From: Novosphingopyxis sp038234155
GTDB lineage: Bacteria; Pseudomonadota; Alphaproteobacteria; Sphingomonadales; Sphingomonadaceae
Length of the DNA stretch: 21,274 nucleotides
Assembly (NCBI GenBank): GCA_038234155.1
Contig: JBBSUT010000030.1
Coordinates: 1-21,274, forward strand
Reading direction: 5' to 3'
The notes beneath the pieces are model-generated. The model had not been told where the DNA came from. It saw only the letters and a program-made list of their open reading frames with translations, and made no database searches. Positions 1 through 7,068 of the stretch are shown piece after piece (within the stretch, counting starts at the first letter, position 1; each line of letters starts with the position of its first letter). A program made the position numbers and the translations under genes.

Positions 1-844
1 CGGCCATGGCGCGGCGCTCGCCCGCGGGAAAGCGGCCGATGACCGCGCGGATATGATCCGGATCGCAGCGGCAGCCCTTGGTCAGCGGTGTGCCCTGCTC
101 GATGCGCACCTCGCGCTCCTCATGGAACAGGCGCCAGACCAGCGCCTCAAGCGGCAGGCCGGAATGGGCCAGTTCCTCAGGCTTCAACGTGTGGGCAAGC
201 GCACGGACATGCTCCCATTCGGGATGGTCCAGCCGCACGTGCAGCCGCTCGCGCCCCTCTTCCCCCTCGGCAAGATGCTGCACCAGGAAGCCGCCGGACA
301 CCGTGCGTCCCTCCACCATCGCGTGCGCGGTGCGGATCAACGTGGGGATTTGTTCGGACTGCGCGAAATAATATTCGCACGCTTCGGCCAGTGACGAACC
401 CTCCAGCGGCACTATGCCCTGATAGCGCCCGCCCGGCTCGTCCGCGCTCTGCTTGCGCCGATCGAAGGTGATCGCCAGATAGGCCTTGCCAAACAGGCCG
501 AACAGGGTGGGTTCGGGCGGCAGCTGCGCCACCTTGGCCGCGTCGTACTGGGCATAGCCGCGCAGCTCCCCGTCGCGGTAATCGCACACCAGCAGCGTGA
601 CGGCGCCCTGGCCATTGTTGGCCTGCATGGTCAGCTCGCCGCCGGCATCCTTGAGCAATGATCCCAGCAGCGCGCACAGCGTCACCGCCTCGGTCAGCAG
701 CGCGGCGATGGCGGGCGGATAATCATGCGCGGCCAGAATGTCGTCCAGGCTGCGTTCGAGGCGCAGCGCGCGGCCCCGCGCGCTGCGGCCGGGGATTGAA
801 AAGCGAAGCGGATGGTCGGAAAATGTCTCGGTCTGGTCAGTCAT
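1..844 (-). CDS. hslO: Hsp33 family redox-regulated chaperone (3' end cut by window edge)
   Basis: Hsp33 is a cytoplasmic holdase chaperone. Oxidation of a zinc-bound four-cysteine centre switches it on, after which it binds unfolding proteins. 281 complete codons are visible from the ATG at 844. The reading frame is open to the window edge, so the C-terminus is missing. The N-terminal substrate-binding domain is recognisable (around residues 12-60, and the AxxNNGQG-like stretch near residues 74-80). Near the end is the first half of the redox switch, a Cys-X-Cys at residues 258-260 (GCRCDP). The second half (Cys-X-X-Cys) should lie just outside the window. The start is 13 nt after the argF stop, so the gene is probably the last of an argD-argF-hslO transcript, an order I know from sphingomonads. 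The G-rich bases directly upstream of the ATG are a poor Shine-Dalgarno. Identity is secure from the motif and length; completeness cannot be judged. Confidence 0.93.
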   Translation of the reverse strand, partial: MTDQTETFSDHPLRFSIPGRSARGRALRLERSLDDILAAHDYPPAIAALLTEAVTLCALLGSLLKDAGGELTMQANNGQGAVTLLVCDYRDGELRGYAQYDAAKVAQLPPEPTLFGLFGKAYLAITFDRRKQSADEPGGRYQGIVPLEGSSLAEACEYYFAQSEQIPTLIRTAHAMVEGRTVSGGFLVQHLAEGEEGRERLHVRLDHPEWEHVRALAHTLKPEELAHSGLPLEALVWRLFHEEREVRIEQGTPLTKGCRCDPDHIRAVIGRFPAGERRAMA

Positions 845-857
845 GCCCCCAAGATAG

Positions 858-1784
858 TCAGAGCTGGCCGAAAACCCAGCGCAGGATGGATTTTTGCGCG
901 TGCAGCCGGTTTTCCGCCTCGTCGAAGATCACCGATTGCGGACCGTCGATCACTTGCGCCGTTACCTCCTCGCCGCGGTGCGCGGGAAGGCAGTGGAGGA
1001 ACACCGCGTCCGCTTTGGCGCGCGCCATCAGCGCGGCATCCACCTGATAAGGATGCATGGCGGCCAGCTTGTCATCGCCGTGTTCCTGCCCCATCGACAC
1101 CCAGGTGTCGGCCACCACGATGTCCGCGCCCGCCGCCGCCTCGGCCGCATCGCGGTGGATGGTGATGTTCGCGCCGCCGGCGCGCGCGCGCGCGATGAAG
1201 CCATCGTCCGGATCATAGCCCTCTGGGCAGCCGATACGCACGGCGAAGTGCATCAGACCTGCCGCCTCGACAATGGAGTTGAGCACATTGTTGCCATCGC
1301 CCAGCCAGGCCAGCTGCAGGCCGGGAAGCGATTTGCCCTGCTCGACGATGGTCAAAAGGTCCGCCACGATCTGGCAGGGATGCGAAAGATCGGTCAGCGC
1401 GTTGATCACCGGCACCGACGCGCAGGCGGCCATCTCCTCGACATTGGCGTTATCGTCGGTGCGCAACATGATCGCATCGACATAGCGGGAGAGGACGCGC
1501 GCGGTGTCCGCCACCGTTTCGCCGCGGCCCAGCTGCATCGATCCGGCGTCCGCCACGATGGCGCTGCCGCCCAGCTGCGTCATCGCCATTTCGAAGCTGA
1601 AGCGGGTCCGCGTGCTGCTTTTTTCGAAGATCATCGCCAGCACATGGCCATCCAGCGGGCGATCCGTGTCGGATCTGCCTCTGGGCCAGCCCTGGCGCAG
1701 CGCCTTGCGATCGACCGCATCGGCCAGCATCGCGGCAATTGCATCGGCCCCGGCATCGGACAGGTTCAGGAAATGGCGGGTCAT
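858..1784 (-). CDS. argF: Ornithine carbamoyltransferase
   Basis: Catalyses carbamoyl phosphate + ornithine to citrulline + phosphate, the sixth step of arginine synthesis, in the cytoplasm. The 308-residue protein has the usual family length. It carries the carbamoyl-phosphate site SSTRTR (56-61), HPCQ (135-138), a DTWVSMGQE stretch (226-234) that closes on ornithine, and HCLP (264-267) with the catalytic Cys265. These separate it from aspartate carbamoyltransferase. A TTG lies one codon upstream at 1787, but I chose the ATG at 1784 because a GGGAGG sits 8 nt before it, against only 5 nt for the TTG. The gene follows argD by 94 nt on the same strand. That gap holds a small hairpin (1815-1829) but no clear promoter. 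Confidence 0.97.
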   Translation of the reverse strand: MTRHFLNLSDAGADAIAAMLADAVDRKALRQGWPRGRSDTDRPLDGHVLAMIFEKSSTRTRFSFEMAMTQLGGSAIVADAGSMQLGRGETVADTARVLSRYVDAIMLRTDDNANVEEMAACASVPVINALTDLSHPCQIVADLLTIVEQGKSLPGLQLAWLGDGNNVLNSIVEAAGLMHFAVRIGCPEGYDPDDGFIARARAGGANITIHRDAAEAAAGADIVVADTWVSMGQEHGDDKLAAMHPYQVDAALMARAKADAVFLHCLPAHRGEEVTAQVIDGPQSVIFDEAENRLHAQKSILRWVFGQL

Positions 1785-1792
1785 CAAAAAAT

Positions 1793-1798
1793 CCTCCC
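1793..1798 (-). promoter_or_regulatory. Shine-Dalgarno of argF (decides start)
   Basis: GGGAGG on the minus strand, 8 nt before the ATG at 1784. A TTG directly before that ATG would be only 5 nt from it, so the ATG is preferred. Confidence 0.75.
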
Positions 1799-1814
1799 TG
1801 AAAGGCAGCTATGG

Positions 1815-1829
1815 GTGGCAGGCCGCCAC
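1815..1829 (-). other. Small hairpin in the argD-argF spacer
   Basis: GTGGC and GCCAC form a 5-bp stem around a 5-nt loop in the 94-nt argD-argF gap. There is no T-run after it on the minus strand, so it is not a typical terminator. It may be an mRNA processing or stability element, or chance in GC-rich DNA. Confidence 0.3.
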
Positions 1830-1878
1830 GGCAGGTGATGCTCCCTGTCCCTCCGGGCAAGCCGCAGGGGGCGCAGCA

Positions 1879-3078
1879 TTACGCAGCCTTTGCTTCGGGC
1901 ACGACATAATCCGCCGCGCCAGCGCTCAGCTTTTCCATGAACTCGGTGATATGCGCGTCCTCGATCACCAGCGGCGGCAGGACGCGGATGGTGTTGTCCG
2001 CAGCGGCCACGGTCATCAGATCATGATGGTCGCGCAGATGCTCGTAGAACGGGCGGCTCTCCACCTTCATCTTCAAGCCCAGCATCAGGCCCTTGCCGCG
2101 TACCAGCTCAAACAGATCGCCATGATTGCCGATGAACTGCTCCAGCGCGCCGCGCAGCCGCTCGCCCTTGGCCGTCACGTCGGCCAGAAAATCATCGTCC
2201 GCGATCACTTTCCACACCGCCTCGCCCGCCGCCATCGCCAGCGGATTGCCGCCATAGGTGGAACCGTGGCTGCCAAAGCCCATGCCGCGAGCCGCCTTTT
2301 CGGTCGCCAGACACGCGCCCAGCGGAAAGCCCCCGGCGATGCCCTTGGCCGTGGCCAGAATATCGGGCGTCACACCGTAATGTTCGTGCGCGTAGAGCTT
2401 GCCAGTGCGCCCGACGCCGCACTGCACCTCGTCCAGCACCAGCATGAGGTCCTGCTCGTCGCAGATCGCGCGCAATCCGCTGAGAAATTCCTGGCTTGCG
2501 GGACGGATACCGCCCTCGCCCTGGATCGGCTCGACCAGGAAGCCGGCGGTGCCCGGACCGACGGCGGCGCGCGCGGCCTCCAGATCGTCGAACTCGACAT
2601 ATGTGAAACCGGGCAGCAGCGGTAGAAAGCCGTTGTGCATCTTGGTTTGATTGGAGGCGCTGATGGTGGCCATGGTGCGGCCGTGGAACGCCATCGAAAA
2701 GGTGATCAGCTCGGTGCGGCCATGGTCGCCGTTGTCATGCTGGTGATAGGCGCGCGCGGCCTTGATCGCGCATTCCACCGCCTCGGCGCCGCTGTTGGTG
2801 AAGAACACGGTATCGGCGAATGTGCTATCCACGATATGTCGGGCCAGCCGCTCGCCCTGCGGGCTACCGTACATGTTGGACACATGCATCAGCTTGGCCG
2901 CCTGAGCCTGGATCGCCTCGATCAGCGCGGGGTGGCTGTGGCCGAGCGAGTTGACCGCGATGCCGCTGGCGAAATCCAGCAGCCGCCGGCCGTCTTCGGT
3001 GATCAGATGGCAGCCGTCGCCTTCCACCGGGCGCACGTCGCAACGCGGATAAACGGGCATGAGCGGGGTGATCGACAT
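1879..3078 (-). CDS. argD: Acetylornithine aminotransferase (class III PLP aminotransferase)
   Basis: Converts N-acetylglutamate 5-semialdehyde to N2-acetylornithine with glutamate as amino donor; many ArgD proteins also serve as succinyldiaminopimelate aminotransferase in lysine synthesis. The 399 residues match the family length. Seen in the sequence: a TNSGAEA phosphate-binding turn near 94-100, the LDEVQ motif with the PLP-pyridine Asp216, and ATAKGIAGGFPLG with the Schiff-base Lys245. The chosen ATG has only a weak upstream AAAGG, 10 nt away. The neighbours argF and hslO follow on the same strand, supporting an arginine role over an ornithine or GABA catabolic one. A candidate promoter with a palindrome and a tandem repeat lies upstream (3138-3207). 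Confidence 0.94.
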   Translation of the reverse strand: MSITPLMPVYPRCDVRPVEGDGCHLITEDGRRLLDFASGIAVNSLGHSHPALIEAIQAQAAKLMHVSNMYGSPQGERLARHIVDSTFADTVFFTNSGAEAVECAIKAARAYHQHDNGDHGRTELITFSMAFHGRTMATISASNQTKMHNGFLPLLPGFTYVEFDDLEAARAAVGPGTAGFLVEPIQGEGGIRPASQEFLSGLRAICDEQDLMLVLDEVQCGVGRTGKLYAHEHYGVTPDILATAKGIAGGFPLGACLATEKAARGMGFGSHGSTYGGNPLAMAAGEAVWKVIADDDFLADVTAKGERLRGALEQFIGNHGDLFELVRGKGLMLGLKMKVESRPFYEHLRDHHDLMTVAAADNTIRVLPPLVIEDAHITEFMEKLSAGAADYVVPEAKAA

Positions 3079-3137
3079 GAGGCGGCGGCCTTTCGCTGGA
3101 AACGGGAGCGGCGGCCGCGTGGGGACGCCATGGTGTG

Positions 3138-3166
3138 ACGATAGACCCGGCGTTAGCGGGAATCAA
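3138..3166 (-). promoter_or_regulatory. Candidate sigma70-type promoter of argD-argF-hslO
   Basis: On the minus strand, TTGATT (3166-3161) is followed after exactly 17 nt by TATCGT (3143-3138), about 60 nt before the argD ATG. The -35 box overlaps a GANTC site (3160-3164) and a perfect palindrome, GGAAT-CA-ATTCC (3159-3170). Box matches are partial (4 of 6 each), so this is a pattern-based inference. Confidence 0.4.
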
Positions 3167-3167
3167 T

Positions 3168-3207
3168 TCCAGCGAACCAGCCCCAGATCCAGCGAACCAG
3201 CCCTAGA
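3168..3207. repeat. Two tandem copies of a 20-bp unit at the end of csaA / upstream of argD
   Basis: The unit TCCAGCGAACCAGCCCCAGA occupies 3168-3187 and recurs directly at 3188-3207 with one change (C3184 against T3204). The changed base lies in the TAG stop of csaA (3203-3205, minus strand); the unchanged version would read TGG there. The copies sit immediately upstream of the candidate argD -35 box, so they are either a recent local duplication or part of a control region. Confidence 0.8.
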
Positions 3208-3574
3208 AAAGCCGCCCGCCATCGGGCACGCCCTGGCCTGGCCGCAGCAGCACGACATGGCCGTTCTCGTCGGGCACGCCCAGCGTCAGCACCTCGCTCC
3301 GGACCGGGCCGATCTGGCGCGGCGGAAAGTTGACCACGGCGAGCACCTGTGTACCCACCAGATCCTCCAGCCTCTGTCGCTCGGTGATCTGCGCGCTGGA
3401 CCGTTTGATACCGATCGGCGCGCCGAAATCGATGCGCAGCTTGAACGCGGGCTTGCGCGCTTCGGGAAACGCCTCGGCCGCCACGATTGTGCCGACGCGG
3501 ATGTCGAGTTTCAGGAAATCGTCCAGCCCGATCTCGTCCGCAGCCGCGGCATCGCTGTCATGGTTCATATGCAT
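3203..3574 (-). CDS. csaA: CsaA-like tRNA-binding protein / secretion chaperone
   Basis: A 123-residue single-domain protein of the EMAP-II/Arc1p OB-fold tRNA-binding family. It matches what I recall of Bacillus subtilis CsaA closely: DFLKLDIRVGTIV (19-31), FPEARKPAFKLRIDFG, an IKRSSAQIT stretch, VVNFPPRQI and the terminal VVLLRPGQGVPDG. B. subtilis CsaA is reported to bind preproteins and SecA; other members bind tRNA, and the physiological role in proteobacteria is unclear. The start at 3574 has AAAGGA 7 nt upstream; a second in-frame ATG at 3568 is equally usable. It follows the hydrolase-OsmC gene by 20 nt, so the two are probably co-transcribed. Its stop codon lies inside the second copy of the 20-bp tandem repeat, at the normal family end. 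Confidence 0.9.
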   Translation of the reverse strand: MHMNHDSDAAAADEIGLDDFLKLDIRVGTIVAAEAFPEARKPAFKLRIDFGAPIGIKRSSAQITERQRLEDLVGTQVLAVVNFPPRQIGPVRSEVLTLGVPDENGHVVLLRPGQGVPDGGRLF

Positions 3575-3594
3575 ACAGGTCCTTTCCCCGGCCC

Positions 3595-4839
3595 TTACCC
3601 CCGATGGTCAGCTCTGGGGACCGCTGTGCTGTGGATATGCAGTTCGCCCTCCAGCGTGCGGTGAACCGGGCAGCGATCTGCAATTTCCATCAGTTTGGCG
3701 CGCTCCGCCTCGCTCAGCGATCCGCGCAGGTGAATGGCCCGGTCGAGCGCCTGGATGCGGGCGTCGGCGGCAACGCTTACTTCGCCATCCCTGGCATGAT
3801 CGCGGGTATGTTCGAGTTCGACAAGCACCGATTCCAGCGCGATGCCCTTGCGGCGCGCATACATCATGATCGTCATCGAGGTGCAGGTGCCAAGCGCCGC
3901 CAGCAGCAGATCATAGGGCGTCGGCCCGTCATCCTCGCCGCCGCTGGCCTCGGGCTCGTCGGCGATGAATTCATGGGTGGCGGTACGCACGAACTGCGCA
4001 AATTTGCCGCCCGCGGTCTCGACATGGACCAGCCCCTCGAGCGCACGCCCGGTTGTCGCGGGTGTCGCGGGCCGGGCGGGGGCATAGCGCTCGAACCAGG
4101 GCGCGATCATCGCGGCAGCGAATTCGGCGGCGGGCTTCGCGGTGAGCAGATGATCCGCGCCGTCCAGCGCGATAAAGCTTTTGGGATGCAGCGCCGCCTC
4201 GAAAATTGCCCGCGCATTGTCGATTTCCACGATCGCATCGGTCGGCGCATGCATCACCAGCAGGGGCAGCCCCAAATCGGCGAGCCGCCGCGCCTGCGGC
4301 TGGTCCTTCGCCTGCGCAATAAAGCCGCGCGCCACCCGGAACGATCGCCCGCCGATCTGAACCTCGGCCTCGCCGCGCTCCTCGACGTCGCGCAGCTGAT
4401 CGCCAAGCTGGCCGAGCACATGATCGACCGCAAACGGTGCGCCGATGGTTACCACTGCGCGGGCGCTGGCGATGCGCGATGCCGCCGCAATCACCGCCGC
4501 CCCGCCCAGACTGTGGCCAATCAGCAGTCCCGGTGCCATGCCCTGCGCCGCCAGCGCGTCCGCCGCAGCGACGAGGTCATCGACATTGGAGACGAACCCG
4601 GCATTGGCAAAATCGCCCTCGCTGCCGCCAAGGCCGGTGAAATCGAACCGCAGCACAGCAATGCCGCGCGCAGCCAGCGCCGCCGCGATATGCGTCGCGG
4701 CGCGGCTCTGCTTGGTGCACGTGAAGCAATGCGCGAACAGCGCCACCGCGCGGGCGGGGCCGTAGAGCGGCTTTTCCAACCGCCCGTCGAGACGTTGTCC
4801 GTCCGTTCCAGCGAAGCTGAATTTTTCCACGGCGATCAT
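3595..4839 (-). CDS. Bifunctional alpha/beta hydrolase-OsmC fusion protein
   Basis: A 414-residue two-domain cytoplasmic protein. Residues 1-255 form an alpha/beta hydrolase with nucleophile elbow GHSLGG (Ser110), and candidate acid Asp201 and base His230 in the expected order. After an Ala/Pro-rich linker (around 262-275), residues 278-408 are an OsmC/Ohr-type domain with a Cys in LGTCTSM (Cys319) and a second in DRCPVHRT (Cys390). In OsmC and Ohr this pair reduces organic hydroperoxides with dithiol help. The hydrolase substrate is unknown; one guess is that it releases acyl groups for the peroxidase domain. The start is the ATG at 4839, with GGAGG 5 nt upstream; an upstream TTG at 4854 would precede that site. 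This domain pairing is a known family in proteobacteria, often annotated 'bifunctional alpha/beta hydrolase/OsmC family protein'. The gene lies 30 nt after glmS and 20 nt before csaA. Confidence 0.92.
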   Translation of the reverse strand: MIAVEKFSFAGTDGQRLDGRLEKPLYGPARAVALFAHCFTCTKQSRAATHIAAALAARGIAVLRFDFTGLGGSEGDFANAGFVSNVDDLVAAADALAAQGMAPGLLIGHSLGGAAVIAAASRIASARAVVTIGAPFAVDHVLGQLGDQLRDVEERGEAEVQIGGRSFRVARGFIAQAKDQPQARRLADLGLPLLVMHAPTDAIVEIDNARAIFEAALHPKSFIALDGADHLLTAKPAAEFAAAMIAPWFERYAPARPATPATTGRALEGLVHVETAGGKFAQFVRTATHEFIADEPEASGGEDDGPTPYDLLLAALGTCTSMTIMMYARRKGIALESVLVELEHTRDHARDGEVSVAADARIQALDRAIHLRGSLSEAERAKLMEIADRCPVHRTLEGELHIHSTAVPRADHRG

Positions 4840-4844
4840 GGCAT

Positions 4845-4849
4845 CCTCC
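4845..4849 (-). promoter_or_regulatory. Shine-Dalgarno of the hydrolase-OsmC gene (decides start)
   Basis: GGAGG on the minus strand, 5 nt before the ATG at 4839. It lies inside the alternative longer reading from TTG 4854, which argues against that start. Confidence 0.75.
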
Positions 4850-4869
4850 GGCAAGTGATCGTTGACAAG

Positions 4870-6705
4870 CTACTCCACCGTCACCGATTTGGCGAGATTG
4901 CGCGGCTGATCGACGTCGGTGCCCTTGGCCACGGCGACATGATAGGCGAGCAGCTGCACCGGCACGGCATAGACCAGGGGTGCAATCAGCGGATGCACGC
5001 TGGGCATCTCGATCGTGGCCATCGCGCCCTCGCCGGCCTCGGCAATGCCTTCGGCGTCCGAAATCAGCACGATCTTGCCGCCGCGCGCGGCGACCTCCTG
5101 CATGTTGCTCACCGTCTTGTCGAACAGCGGGCCGGACGGGGCGATCACGATGACTGGGACCGACTCGTCGATCAACGCGATCGGCCCGTGCTTCATCTCT
5201 CCCGCGGCATAGCCTTCGGCATGGATATAGCTGATTTCCTTCAGCTTCAGCGCGCCTTCCATCGCCATCGGATAGTCCGGTCCGCGCCCCAGATAGAGCA
5301 CGTCGCGGGCCGGGGCGATCAGCGGGGCGATGGCCTCGATCGCCGCATCGCGGCTCAGCGCGTCGTTCATCGCGGCGGGGGCCTCCTGCAGATGCGCGAC
5401 GATGGCTTTCTCTTCCTGTGCCGTCATGCGGCCCTTCACGCGCGCGAAATGCGCGGCCAGCGCCGCCAGCACGGCGAGCTGGCAGGTGAACGCCTTGGTC
5501 GAGGCGACGCCGATTTCCGGCCCGGCGTGGGTCGGAAGCAGCAGATCTGCCTCGCGCGCCATGGTGCTGGTCGGCACGTTGACGACGACGGCGATCTTCT
5601 GGCCTTCTGCGCGCGCATGGCGCAGCGCGGCGAGCGTATCCGCCGTCTCGCCCGACTGGCTAATGAACAGCGCCAGCCCGCCCGGCTCCATGATCGGCTC
5701 GCGGTAGCGAAATTCTGACGCGACATCGATGTCGACCGGCACGCGGGCAAACTGCTCGAACCAGTATTTGGCGACCATCCCGGCATAGTAACTGGTGCCG
5801 CAGGCGACGATGGTGACGCGGCGGATCGCCGACACGTCGAACTGGATATCGGGCAAGGCTACGACATTTTCGAGCGGGCGCAGATAACTGCCCAGCGTCT
5901 GCGCGACCACCGTCGGCTGTTCGAAAATCTCCTTGAGCATGAAATGGCGATATTCGCCCTTTTCGATCGCGCCCGCGGTCACCCCGCTGTCGACGAATTC
6001 GCGCTCCACCGGCTGATCCTGCGCGTCGAAAATGCGGATATCGCCGCGACGCACGACGACACGGTCGCCCTCTTTCAGATAGGCAATGCGCCGCGTGAGC
6101 GGGGCGAGTGCCAGCGCATCGGAACCGAGATACGCCTCGCCCTCCTCATCGCCCTCGCCGCGCCCGACCACCAGCGGCGAGCCGAGCCGCGCGCCGATCA
6201 TCAGATCGTCATGCTCGCGAAACAGGATGGCGAGCGCAAACGCGCCCTCCAGCCGGGGCAGCACGGCCTTGACCGCGTCCTCGGGACACAGGCCCGCCTC
6301 CACCTGCTCGGCGATTAGATGCACCACCACCTCGGTATCGGTCTGGCTCTCGAATGTGCGGCCGCGGTCCTGCAACTCGCGGCGCAGCGACTTGAAATTC
6401 TCGATGATGCCGTTGTGCACCACGGCGACGCCGCCCGAGGCATGCGGATGGGCGTTGTCGACCGTTGGCGCGCCGTGGGTGGCCCAGCGCGTGTGCGCGA
6501 TGCCAGCAGATCCGACCGCCGGATCGGTCGCCAGCTTGGCGATCAGATTCTTCAGCTTGCCCTCGGCACGGCGGCGCTCGAACGTGCCGCCGTGCACCGT
6601 GCAGATGCCGGCCGAGTCGTAGCCGCGATATTCGAGCCGCTTCAACCCGTCGACCAGCCGATCGGCCACATCGCCGCGCCCCAGAATTCCGATAATGCCG
6701 CACAT
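4870..6705 (-). CDS. glmS: Glutamine-fructose-6-phosphate aminotransferase (isomerizing)
   Basis: Makes glucosamine-6-phosphate from fructose-6-phosphate and glutamine, the entry step to UDP-GlcNAc. The 611-residue protein starts MCGIIGILG. After Met removal Cys2 is the N-terminal nucleophile of the class II glutaminase domain (to about residue 220), which fixes the start at 6705 although the frame stays open upstream. Two SIS sugar-isomerase domains follow, with CGTSYYAG in the first and AEGYAAGEMKHGPIALID in the second. The C-terminal DQPRNLAKSVTVE is the conserved tail. The Shine-Dalgarno is weak. The gene begins 16 nt after a PIN-domain remnant, and glmU lies two genes upstream on the same strand, so both UDP-GlcNAc enzymes are probably co-expressed. 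I see no glmS ribozyme; the 16-nt leader leaves no room for one. Confidence 0.98.
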   Translation of the reverse strand: MCGIIGILGRGDVADRLVDGLKRLEYRGYDSAGICTVHGGTFERRRAEGKLKNLIAKLATDPAVGSAGIAHTRWATHGAPTVDNAHPHASGGVAVVHNGIIENFKSLRRELQDRGRTFESQTDTEVVVHLIAEQVEAGLCPEDAVKAVLPRLEGAFALAILFREHDDLMIGARLGSPLVVGRGEGDEEGEAYLGSDALALAPLTRRIAYLKEGDRVVVRRGDIRIFDAQDQPVEREFVDSGVTAGAIEKGEYRHFMLKEIFEQPTVVAQTLGSYLRPLENVVALPDIQFDVSAIRRVTIVACGTSYYAGMVAKYWFEQFARVPVDIDVASEFRYREPIMEPGGLALFISQSGETADTLAALRHARAEGQKIAVVVNVPTSTMAREADLLLPTHAGPEIGVASTKAFTCQLAVLAALAAHFARVKGRMTAQEEKAIVAHLQEAPAAMNDALSRDAAIEAIAPLIAPARDVLYLGRGPDYPMAMEGALKLKEISYIHAEGYAAGEMKHGPIALIDESVPVIVIAPSGPLFDKTVSNMQEVAARGGKIVLISDAEGIAEAGEGAMATIEMPSVHPLIAPLVYAVPVQLLAYHVAVAKGTDVDQPRNLAKSVTVE

Positions 6706-6721
6706 GGTGAATAAGCTTTCT

Positions 6722-7063
6722 TCAGAGAGTGTAAGGTATGCGGATGCCTGGCATCGCAGCCGGAAAATCCTTGGTATCGCGGGTGATGAGGACACGGCCA
6801 CGAATCTGGGACGTGGCGAGCATGATGGCGTCGGGCGATTTCAGCCTTGGCCGTTCACGGCGAAGGGCGGCAACGCGATGGGCAATCTTATCGTCCATTT
6901 CATCCAGTCCGAATCGGCCGAGAAACTGAAGCGCATCCCGCACGGTGGCGTCGTTGCCCTCGGAAAGCACTTCAGTCCACACCATCCTGCTAATCCACAT
7001 CCGCGCGCCGCTATTGGCGCCACGCGACATCATATCACGATATCGGGTCAAGCGTATTTGCAC
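6722..7063 (-). pseudogene. PIN-domain (VapC-like) toxin remnant, N-terminally truncated
   Basis: 113 residues from a GTG at 7063 that resemble the C-terminal three quarters of a VapC-type PIN ribonuclease: MWISRMVWTEVL (a beta-strand with conserved acid, Glu31), SPDAIMLATSQ (Asp78) and VLITRDTKDF (Asp96/Asp99). PIN domains need an Asp in an N-terminal motif of the type DTNVL or DSNVL. That segment is missing here: the frame is bounded upstream by the stop region of the preceding gene, only 5 nt away, and the next upstream bases code for that gene. No antitoxin ORF is adjacent. By eye the stretch looks less GC-rich than its neighbours, which fits an acquired and decayed module. A functional short PIN protein with a degenerate active site is possible but less likely. 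Confidence 0.7.
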
Positions 7064-7068
7064 GCTTT

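Noticed and set aside
3487..5718. A 743-codon plus-strand open frame antisense to the hydrolase-OsmC and glmS genes
   Set aside because: Its translation is Arg/His/Gln-rich with no recognisable domain, and it lies opposite two genes with complete active-site motifs. Long antisense frames are expected at this GC content.
6706..6721. A glmS ribozyme or riboswitch before glmS
   Set aside because: Only 16 nt separate glmS from the preceding open frame, and no pseudoknot-like sequence is present; the glmS ribozyme is a Gram-positive element.
6722..7063. Intact VapBC toxin-antitoxin module
   Set aside because: The N-terminal catalytic Asp segment of the PIN domain is missing, and no antitoxin frame is adjacent on either side.
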